From contig JABHSG010000001.1 of NCBI GenBank assembly GCA_018697095.1, positions 224,491 to 288,490 on the forward strand: DNA of 64,000 bases, written 5' to 3'. A program made the position numbers and the translations under genes. Source of the stretch: an archaeon. Its GTDB lineage: Archaea > Nanobdellota > Nanobdellia > Woesearchaeales > GW2011-AR9. The notes beneath the pieces are model-generated. The model had not been told where the DNA came from, did no database searches, and saw only the letters and a list, made by a program, of their open reading frames with translations. Of the stretch, positions 57,925 through 64,000 are shown piece after piece; positions within the stretch are counted from its first letter, which is position 1; each line of letters begins with the position of its first letter.

Positions 57925-58584
57925 ATGATTCGCGCAGTTATTTTCGACATGGATGGGGTCCTAATAGACTCAGAAATCCATTGGGAAAAACGTGAAGGTA
58001 ACTTCTTCAAAGAATATATTCCAATTTGGACCAAAAACGACCAAAAAAAAATCATTGGTATGACTATGCATGCAATTTACAAACATTTGGTAAAAAACTA
58101 TAATCTTCCAATATCTGAAGAAAATTACAAACAAAGAATCAATAAAGCAGCAATTCAAATCTACGAAAAAGAAACCTCTTTACTTCCAAACGTCAAAGAA
58201 ACTCTTAATTTTCTAAGCCAACATAATATTCCTATGGCTATTGCATCTTCTTCAAAACAAGAATGGATCAACATAACTCTAAAAAGATTCGAACTAACAA
58301 AATTCTTCAACCCAATTCTAAGTGTCCAATCCCTAAATTTAGAAAGTAAACCTAGTCCACAAGTTTACATCAAAGCTGCAAATCAATTAAAACTCAAACC
58401 GCAAGAATGTATTGTTATAGAAGACGCTTACGCTGGAGCACTTGCCGCAAAATCTGCTGGCTGTTTCACAATCGGATTTAGAAATGGTTTTAATGAAGGC
58501 CAAGACCTTAGTAAGGCCGACATAATAGCACATAATTTCATTGAAATACAAAAAATAATTAAGAAAAAACTGAATTTACCTTAA
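57925..58584 (+). CDS. HAD-superfamily hydrolase (beta-phosphoglucomutase-like)
   Basis: A 219-residue HAD phosphatase with a helical cap. Motif I FDMDGVLIDSE (nucleophile Asp8), motif II IASSSK, motif III lysine in SKPSPQVY and motif IV IVIEDAYAGALAAKSAG are all intact. Closest in form to beta-phosphoglucomutase/phosphatase-like members that act on sugar phosphates. The substrate cannot be read. It stands alone between tRNA-Arg and the polyamine operon, converging on it. Confidence 0.85.
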   Translation: MIRAVIFDMDGVLIDSEIHWEKREGNFFKEYIPIWTKNDQKKIIGMTMHAIYKHLVKNYNLPISEENYKQRINKAAIQIYEKETSLLPNVKETLNFLSQHNIPMAIASSSKQEWINITLKRFELTKFFNPILSVQSLNLESKPSPQVYIKAANQLKLKPQECIVIEDAYAGALAAKSAGCFTIGFRNGFNEGQDLSKADIIAHNFIEIQKIIKKKLNLP

Positions 58585-58607
58585 CTTATTCTAATTATTT
58601 GCCAAAG

Positions 58608-59516
58608 TTATTTTTTAACAGCTAAACTAAATATTTTACTAACAAGCCGAGCTAGTGTATAAGCTTCTACTCGCGACTGATTACTTTCTTCCCCGTTTGA
58701 TTCATAAATTGGTAAAAACTCAACTATATCTGCTCCAATTATTTCTTTCATAGAAAAACAAAGTTTCAAAATTTCAATTACTTGTTTCCAAAAAAGCCCA
58801 CCTGGTTCAGGAGTTCCAGTACAAGAGATCACTGATGGATCAAAACCATCCACGTCAATTGTGATATACATTCTTTTTGCTTTCAAATTTAAAAGTGATT
58901 CTTTAACTTTAGAGATAGAATATTCCCATGCGTAAACTGTTTGCACGCTCTCGCATTCATCAACCAGTACGCGCTCATCTTTGTCTTGTGATCGAATCCC
59001 TACAGATACAATTTCATGCCTACCAGACAACTGTTTCATAACGCAAGCATGATTCAAAACAGACCCATTCCATGAATCTCTAAAATCACTATGCGCATCT
59101 ATTTGTAATATTGCAAAGTCCCCTTCATTTCCATTTTGTTTTTCTATTTCTTCAAGGCCACGTACAAGTCCAATAGTTACGGCATGATCTCCACCAAGTC
59201 CTAATACAAACTTTTCAACGCCGCAAGATACTACTTCTCCTTGCACCTTGCTAACCATATCTTCAGCACTCCCAGAACTTAAATCTAAACTAGGATGGAC
59301 ATAAACTCCCTTCTCAAAATATTCACAATCAAACTCTTCATCATAATATTCCAGGTGTGATGACGCACTAACAATTGATGAAGATCCATTAGAAGTTCCT
59401 TTGCCATAAGTTACATCTTTTTCATAGGAGACAGGCAATACGACAAAAGAAGATTTTTCAGCGCTTCGGTATTCTAAAGGGAGCTTCATCCAAACAAGTT
59501 CTGAATCATTACTCAT
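58608..59516 (-). CDS. speB: Agmatinase / ureohydrolase
   Basis: A 302-residue manganese ureohydrolase. Metal motifs are GGDH (108-111), DAHSD (140-144) and DVDGFDP (221-227). GTSNGSSSIVSASSHLEYYD near residue 40 is typical of the agmatinase/arginase family. Its ATG overlaps the stop of the PLP decarboxylase by ATGA, and DHS lies upstream, so one transcript carries DHS, decarboxylase and agmatinase. The product could be putrescine or, if it acts on an agmatine-modified protein, deoxyhypusine on aIF5A. Arginase activity is not excluded. Confidence 0.88.
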   Translation of the reverse strand: MSNDSELVWMKLPLEYRSAEKSSFVVLPVSYEKDVTYGKGTSNGSSSIVSASSHLEYYDEEFDCEYFEKGVYVHPSLDLSSGSAEDMVSKVQGEVVSCGVEKFVLGLGGDHAVTIGLVRGLEEIEKQNGNEGDFAILQIDAHSDFRDSWNGSVLNHACVMKQLSGRHEIVSVGIRSQDKDERVLVDECESVQTVYAWEYSISKVKESLLNLKAKRMYITIDVDGFDPSVISCTGTPEPGGLFWKQVIEILKLCFSMKEIIGADIVEFLPIYESNGEESNQSRVEAYTLARLVSKIFSLAVKK

Positions 59517-60595
59517 TCTACAATCCTCTCTTCAGCTTCACCTAAATTACAAAAATTACTACTAAAATTATAGGCGCCAGCATTCAAAAATACTAATTCA
59601 TCTCCGACACTTACTGACTTCAAATAAACCCGGTAACGAAACAAATCAAGCGAACAAGGGGTCACTCCCTTCACAACGTACTGCTTAGCTCCTTCACATC
59701 CCTTAGAAACTTCTCCTTCAACAAGTAATTTTACTGGAACTATAATTGCATCCATATCACTATTGTAAACTGACGCATTAACCATTATTGTATTCCCATC
59801 AATTGCAATCACTTTTGTAATCAATCTTCCAGCTGGCGCAGCAATAAAGCGCCCAGGTTCAATAATCAGTTTAATCTTACGTCCATCGCACCAATCACGA
59901 AAAGAATCTATTTTTTCAAAAATCCCACCAATCAATTTCATATTAGTATTTGCATATTTTGCAGGAAGGCCACCACCCATATTCACAATATCGATACACT
60001 CAAAAAAATCATCATCAAACATTTCTGATAATTCAAAACCATAATTCCATTCACTCATGTTCTGAGTTTTACGATGAAAATGAATCCCAAGTTGCCCAAT
60101 TTGCTTTAACTCCCTTAACTTCTTAACCTTCTGATTAATCAGCGAAGAATCCATTCCAAACACAAAATATTTTTCGGTCCTAATAGAACGTTCACGCAAT
60201 TTCAAACGAAGTAGCAACATATCAAGTTTAATTTCCAAATTAGATTGCAAATACTCTTCTAATATTTCTAAGTCATTCAAATTATCAACAGCAAACTTAG
60301 TTACACCAAGTGACAAAAGGTATTCTATTTCAGAATTACTCCAAGCTTGTGCTAAAAAAAGTACTCGTGAACAGTCAGTTATGTTTTCAAGCTCATTAAC
60401 TAAATGAACACTAAACAAACATTTCTCTCCAACAATTCCAGATTCCAAGATCCCTGCAACCTTTGGATTAGTTTTAGAACTATAAGATACAATATCGCAA
60501 TGATCCTTAACAACAGCAAACTGTGAAAGTACTTTGGATTTGGATATCTCAAAATAAGCAGTATTCTTTTTGAATGGTTTCATCTCTTGTTTCAT
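59513..60595 (-). CDS. PLP-dependent basic amino acid decarboxylase (fold type III)
   Basis: A 360-residue alanine-racemase-fold enzyme. The PLP lysine is K41 in SYSSKTNP; the HFHRKTQN, phosphate-binding NMGGGLPAKY, EPGRFIAAPAG and the C-terminal TPCSLDLF, with the catalytic cysteine, follow in the usual order. This family includes ornithine/lysine/arginine, carboxynorspermidine and diaminopimelate decarboxylases. Neighbouring agmatinase points to arginine as the substrate. ATG 60595 has GGAGAGG nine bases before it, one base past the DHS stop; upstream ATGs lie within dhs. Confidence 0.83.
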   Translation of the reverse strand: MKQEMKPFKKNTAYFEISKSKVLSQFAVVKDHCDIVSYSSKTNPKVAGILESGIVGEKCLFSVHLVNELENITDCSRVLFLAQAWSNSEIEYLLSLGVTKFAVDNLNDLEILEEYLQSNLEIKLDMLLLRLKLRERSIRTEKYFVFGMDSSLINQKVKKLRELKQIGQLGIHFHRKTQNMSEWNYGFELSEMFDDDFFECIDIVNMGGGLPAKYANTNMKLIGGIFEKIDSFRDWCDGRKIKLIIEPGRFIAAPAGRLITKVIAIDGNTIMVNASVYNSDMDAIIVPVKLLVEGEVSKGCEGAKQYVVKGVTPCSLDLFRYRVYLKSVSVGDELVFLNAGAYNFSSNFCNLGEAEERIVE

Positions 60596-60596
60596 T

Positions 60597-61562
60597 TCAA
60601 TTAGCCTCTCCTTCATCTTCGCTAGAAAAAGGCAATAAACCTTCAGCTTCAAATACTTCAAGTGCATGAATCATTGCTAGTGGAAAAGTTATTGTTACAT
60701 CGCCATGTACTGTTGCAACATCACTTTCGTCCTTAACCTTCCCCCAAGATTTCGCTTCATCTGTAGTAGCGCCACTCATACTCCCACTTGTTTTATGTGC
60801 AGTAGTCATATACACCGCATATTCTGCCCCACCATTTAGTAAAGTACACAAAATTGCATGATGTTTACTTATACTTCCGCCAAGTGCAATCACTGCTTTT
60901 TTCTCATCGTAGCTACTAGTAAACAAAATGTTTCCAAAGTCAGCTATCACGTCCACAATGAAATCTTTATGTTTTTGTTGAAATAAGTACAAATGAAACC
61001 CAAAAGATCCATCAGTAATCGCTGGGCAAAAAATAGGTACATTTTTTTGTGCTGCCTGAAACAAAATAGAACTTTTATCATCAAGTAATAACCCGATTTC
61101 ACGCAATAAGTCTGATACAGCCCATCTTTTTTGCTTCTCATACAATTTAGAAAGAACTGGGCCAATCCAATCTTCAAATTTCATATAACTCTCATTTTTA
61201 ATGAAAACGTTACCAACCCGATTAATTCCTTTCTCGTTAAGTTCAACATCATCAGCTGTAAAACTTCCAATTGCAAATTTTTCACCTAGAGATTTCATAA
61301 TATCTTCTTCGATTCCACCTACTGTTGTTACAACAACATTCGCAATTCCAAGTTCAATTAATTGTGCAAAAAATCCTCTAAGCCCACACGAGACCATATT
61401 TGAAGTAAACGTAAGGTAAGTTTTAGCAGAATTTTTCTTCATTTTAATGAAAACTTCACTTGCCTTTGCTAATTGTACACTCTGATATCCAGTTTGACCA
61501 TACTGTTTAACTAATTCTTTTACAGTCATATCTTTTTTCCATTGTAAATCTTTTACATTCAT
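60597..61562 (-). CDS. dys: Deoxyhypusine synthase
   Basis: A 321-residue enzyme that modifies a lysine of aIF5A using spermidine or another amine donor, and NAD. Conserved: YLTFTSNMVSCGLRGFF, NVVVTTVGGIEED, the NVPIFCPAITDGSFG pocket, and the catalytic-lysine block GATTDEAKSWGKV (Lys275). GGTGA lies seven bases before ATG 61562, and a TATA-like AAATATAAAAT at 61589-61601 is about 33 bases upstream. It leads an operon with the decarboxylase and agmatinase. Confidence 0.93.
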   Translation of the reverse strand: MNVKDLQWKKDMTVKELVKQYGQTGYQSVQLAKASEVFIKMKKNSAKTYLTFTSNMVSCGLRGFFAQLIELGIANVVVTTVGGIEEDIMKSLGEKFAIGSFTADDVELNEKGINRVGNVFIKNESYMKFEDWIGPVLSKLYEKQKRWAVSDLLREIGLLLDDKSSILFQAAQKNVPIFCPAITDGSFGFHLYLFQQKHKDFIVDVIADFGNILFTSSYDEKKAVIALGGSISKHHAILCTLLNGGAEYAVYMTTAHKTSGSMSGATTDEAKSWGKVKDESDVATVHGDVTITFPLAMIHALEVFEAEGLLPFSSEDEGEAN

Positions 61563-61683
61563 TGATCTTCACCTATTGTAATTTCTAAATATTTTATATT
61601 TCACTAATTTTAACTTTTCATAACGTATTTTCAAACACCTTCAAAAACACAACTTATAGCTAACACTAAATAATTCAAGAATT

Positions 61684-61713
61684 TTAACTTCCACGTTTAC
61701 GAACGCTACTCAT
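61684..61713 (-). CDS. Possible 9-residue leader peptide upstream of dys
   Basis: TCTTATAAAG at 61736-61745 predicts a start at about 61713, exactly at an ATG opening the nine-codon frame MSSVRKRGS and stop. It would be leaderless. Arg-Lys-Arg codons are notable because the operon downstream decarboxylates a basic amino acid. A closer promoter for dys exists, so any regulatory link is speculative. The remaining gap between here and dys has no gene. Confidence 0.25.
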   Translation of the reverse strand: MSSVRKRGS

Positions 61714-61807
61714 AGAATACAAAATACCTTAGTTTCTTTATAAGATATTGCCAAAAAGCAGTAACGTTCACCAAACTAAACTAAATTTCAAACAGTTAAG
61801 AATCACG

Positions 61808-62254
61808 CTAATCCTTGATTTCAAATCCATAACCAGTAAGTTTACCTTGCTTTTCAAGCTTTTTACGTGCTTTCCAAATTTTTAACTCTTCAGGAAAACT
61901 TACATCTCTTGGCTCATAAGCATGTGGGCACCGACGTACTTGTTTTGCAATCCGATCATTAACAATCTTCTCTGCACTAGTCCCTTCTTCCTCACATAAA
62001 ACAAACAAAAACATCAAATCCCAAAGTACATCTCCAAGTTCTTCTGCAAAATGTGCTTTATTCCCTGATTCAAATGCTTCACAAGCTTCAACAAGTTCAG
62101 ATTTTAACTCTTTTATACGTTTATGAAAAGTTTCTTGTTTGCCACAACCAGAATTAGCCCTACTCCATTTCACATGCGCATAAATTTTTTCAAAATCAGA
62201 ACTTTCTGACAATTTTGAAATTGTTTCTTTAATTTTTTTATAATCAAATTCCAT
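61808..62254 (-). CDS. MazG-family nucleotide pyrophosphohydrolase
   Basis: A 148-residue all-helical MazG-like enzyme that hydrolyses NTPs/dNTPs to monophosphates. Metal ligands are seen as EL(V)EA..E and EELGDVLWDLMFL. The RIAKQVRRCPHAYEPRD and VKWSR parts fit single-domain MazG proteins. It probably works as a house-cleaning enzyme. It stands between the polyamine operon and the cyclophilin gene. Confidence 0.87.
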   Translation of the reverse strand: MEFDYKKIKETISKLSESSDFEKIYAHVKWSRANSGCGKQETFHKRIKELKSELVEACEAFESGNKAHFAEELGDVLWDLMFLFVLCEEEGTSAEKIVNDRIAKQVRRCPHAYEPRDVSFPEELKIWKARKKLEKQGKLTGYGFEIKD

Positions 62255-62293
62255 ATTTTACACACCTAGAGATATTAATAAAAATAAAAAAAT

Positions 62294-62935
62294 CTACTTT
62301 TTCAAGTAGACTTTAGTCAAAACAACATCTTCTTTAGGTTGATCTCCGGTTTTAGTTTCAACGTTCACAATTGAATCAACAATATCCATTCCTGAAACTA
62401 CTTTTCCAAAAACTGGGTGTTTTGAAGAACTTGGTTGTTTATTCCAATCTAAAAAGCTGTTATCAACTACGTTAATAAAAAATTGACTGCCACCTGATTG
62501 AGGTCCACTATTAGCCATTGAAATTGATCCTCGTACATTCGATAACTCAGATCCAGCGATGTGCTCATCTTCAATAGAATAACCTGGCCCACCAGTTCCC
62601 CAACGGCCACGTAAACTAGTATCTGCTGATTGCGGATCCCCACCTTGAATCATAAAATTCGCAATTACTCTATGAAATCTTGTTCCATCGTAAAAACCTT
62701 CACTTACTAATTTTTCAAAGTTACCTGCGGTAATTGGCATTTTATCTTTAAATAATTCTAATTCAAATTCTCCTTTACTTGTTTCAAATACTACTATTGG
62801 GTTTGTCATTGTTTCTTCCTCACTATTACTTTCATCCACACTACTCATTATATCATCACTTCCAGAACTGCAAGAGCTAAGCCCAAACACTAAAAGTAAA
62901 GTTAAAGTTAAAACCATCAATTCTCTTAATTTCAT
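62294..62935 (-). CDS. Cyclophilin-type peptidyl-prolyl isomerase, lipoprotein
   Basis: A 213-residue cyclophilin with an exported, lipid-anchored form: signal (LTLTLLLVFGLSSC, lipobox Cys22), a Ser/Glu linker, then the domain with FHRVIANFMIQGGDPQ, GSISMANSGPQSGGSQFFI and HPVFGKVVSGMDIV. The active-site FHRV arginine and QGGD are intact. It would assist folding of secreted proteins outside the cell, fitting the many secreted proteins around. Confidence 0.9.
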   Translation of the reverse strand: MKLRELMVLTLTLLLVFGLSSCSSGSDDIMSSVDESNSEEETMTNPIVVFETSKGEFELELFKDKMPITAGNFEKLVSEGFYDGTRFHRVIANFMIQGGDPQSADTSLRGRWGTGGPGYSIEDEHIAGSELSNVRGSISMANSGPQSGGSQFFINVVDNSFLDWNKQPSSSKHPVFGKVVSGMDIVDSIVNVETKTGDQPKEDVVLTKVYLKK

Positions 62936-63002
62936 AAGGGTTTAGCAAAATAACTCCCTTATAAGAATTGCGTATGTAAGAAAAACAAATTATCCTTAAA
63001 CT

Positions 63003-63701
63003 TCAAAAATCATGTTTTGGGTGCAATAACCGATACACTCCAAATCCTAGTAATGCCATTAGTATTGCAGCCAAACTAAAAATTATTACCTTTCCAACAC
63101 CAGAACTACTAATTTGCACTTTTCCAAGATCATCTTCAACTAAACTTTCTGAAGAACTCTCAGGTCCTTCGCCTTGATTCTCAAGTTCAGCTAACAAATC
63201 ATCGCTTTCACCAATTAATATCTCTTCTTCCAAGTTTTCTTCAGATTCATCAGCTTCAAAATTAGAACTTGTTAATGGATCTTCTTCAGTTTCAATTTTT
63301 TCACCAATAACATTCAAAATTACTTTTGTAGAAATGCTTAATTGTGCGCCGATTTGCGATCCAGAAGAAACTGTTTCAGTAAGAGTTATTGGGATCTCTG
63401 TTGTTTCCAAGACATTAATATCTTTTATTGTTATTACAAAAGGAACTGTTTGCTGTCCAAAACTTCCAACTACTACTTCTTCTACTCCCAAAAGATCAAT
63501 GATCGCGTAAGGGTCATCTGCACTGATTGTAACTGTAATCTCTTCTTCAATAGTGTTTACGACAAGTAAATTTTTATTATGAATTTCGCCCACGACATAA
63601 TCAATGTTAAATTTGGCAGGGGCAACTCCTAATGAATACGCCGAAGGTAAAATTAATAAAATCGCCATTGCCAAAAAAATACTCCATTTAAACCCATTCA
63701 T
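63003..63701 (-). CDS. Secreted, C-terminally anchored beta-rich protein
   Basis: A 232-residue protein with a signal peptide (WSIFLAMAILLILPSAYSLG), a beta-sandwich-like domain (VAPAKFNIDYVVGEIHNKNLLVVNTIEEEITVTISADDP), a long acidic linker (about 130-200) and a single C-terminal segment (VGKVIIFSLAAILMALLGFGVYRLL). It resembles Ig-like or NPCBM/COG1470-type surface proteins, without a close match. The next minus gene upstream is also surface-like; they may belong together. Confidence 0.55.
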   Translation of the reverse strand: MNGFKWSIFLAMAILLILPSAYSLGVAPAKFNIDYVVGEIHNKNLLVVNTIEEEITVTISADDPYAIIDLLGVEEVVVGSFGQQTVPFVITIKDINVLETTEIPITLTETVSSGSQIGAQLSISTKVILNVIGEKIETEEDPLTSSNFEADESEENLEEEILIGESDDLLAELENQGEGPESSSESLVEDDLGKVQISSSGVGKVIIFSLAAILMALLGFGVYRLLHPKHDF

Positions 63702-63759
63702 AAAAAATAAAAACGTAGAACTCCTTTATCTTTCTTCCGAAAACTTCACCAAATTATAA

Positions 63760-64000
63760 TCAGGAAGTACTAATTTCAATTGTACTATTCTTCTCTCCTG
63801 CAAGTTCTGATTGCGGAACCGTAATTAACAAGTGTAAGTTCGCAGTATTAGCAGCATTAGTATCATTTTCATGAAACAAATCAGTAATAGCTTGAAGGGC
63901 GCTAAAAGTCATATTTATCCATCCAAGTAATGATGAATCATAAGCACCTGTTTCGTTCTCTTCAATAAAAAAACTATAATTTCCTCCTTCGTTAACAAAA
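63760..64000 (-). CDS. C-terminal part of a secreted-type protein (partial at window edge)
   Basis: The minus strand is open from 64000 to a TGA at 63760-63762. It encodes about 79 residues: GGNYSFFIEENETGAYDSS, LLGWINMTFSALQAITDLFHEN and LHLLITVPQSELAGEKNSTI, ending IEISTS. The ITVPxxxxAGxxxSTIxI strand pattern is common in surface beta-sandwich proteins. N-terminal part and function are unseen. It shares strand and likely theme with the anchored protein at 63003-63701. Confidence 0.6.
   Translation of the reverse strand, partial: FVNEGGNYSFFIEENETGAYDSSLLGWINMTFSALQAITDLFHENDTNAANTANLHLLITVPQSELAGEKNSTIEISTS

Noticed and set aside
1..64000. CRISPR arrays, insertion sequences, rRNA genes
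   Set aside because: No regularly spaced repeats, transposase-like genes or rRNA motifs were found in the window.

Overview
The window is an AT-rich, gene-dense stretch of an archaeal chromosome. Archaeal marks include an S10/spc ribosomal-protein supercluster with archaeal-type members (L32e, L19e, S4e, L34e, L14e, RNase P protein Rnp1, SUI1), SecY/Sec61-beta/SecDF, a PAN proteasomal ATPase, aRF1, NAC, Nop5, deoxyhypusine synthase, RNase P RNA, and two tRNA genes with bulge-helix-bulge introns. Compact genes, adk and cmk absent from the r-protein cluster, bacterial-looking genes (RsuA-type pseudouridine synthase, long dCTP deaminase) and many small secreted or membrane proteins without recognisable family suggest a DPANN archaeon, perhaps Woesearchaeota-like. 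The lineage is an inference from gene content and was not tested by phylogeny. No rRNA, CRISPR array or insertion sequence was seen.

Layout. 1-5.8 kb: the 3' end of pheT, a broken and an intact uridine-kinase-like gene, a TauE/SafE permease, small proteins, an RsuA-type synthase and a DNPH1-like nucleotide hydrolase. 5.8-23 kb: a minus-strand block read L3-L4-L23-L2-S19-L22-S3-L29-SUI1-Rnp1-S17-L14-L24-S4e-L5-S14-S8-L6-L32e-L19e-L18-S5-L30-L15-SecY-DUF106, then L34e-L14e from a separate promoter. It has a long leader before L3 and an identical 42-nt element in front of both S14 and S4e, with a diverged copy before L18. 23-29.8 kb: Nop5, a membrane protein with a winged-helix protein, an apparent ncRNA between convergent genes, PAN, a 59-residue membrane protein, MscS and a SprT-like protein. 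29.8-35.2 kb: two tandem lipoproteins that join an HExxH domain to a PQQ-type propeller, plus a divergent secreted protein. 35.3-44.5 kb: aRF1, ABC transporters, AK6/Fap7, SecF-SecD. 44.5-49.4 kb: MinD with two related helical proteins, NAC, Sec61-beta, RNase P RNA, TraB, a PRC-barrel protein and a tiny downstream gene. 49.4-57 kb: an HD hydrolase, basic membrane proteins, TrpRS, dCTP deaminase, an Rqc2/RqcH-type protein lacking its C-terminal half, and tRNA-Cys with a LAGLIDADG gene beside it. 57-64 kb: CYTH, tRNA-Arg, HAD, a polyamine/hypusine operon (DHS, PLP decarboxylase, agmatinase), MazG, a cyclophilin lipoprotein and secreted proteins.

Expression pattern. Many first genes have a TATA-like box 24-31 nt before the ATG, which implies leaderless mRNAs; genes inside operons have GGTG- or GAGG-type ribosome binding sites or overlap by ATGA/TAATG. 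Several divergent gene pairs appear to share one near-palindromic TATA box.

Most notable items: a 28-nt BHB intron in the D arm of tRNA-Cys next to a divergent homing endonuclease gene and followed by a bacterial-style terminator hairpin; the duplicated r-protein leader element; the dhs-decarboxylase-agmatinase operon, which would fit agmatine-based hypusination; the duplicated HExxH-propeller lipoproteins; and several structured RNA candidates.
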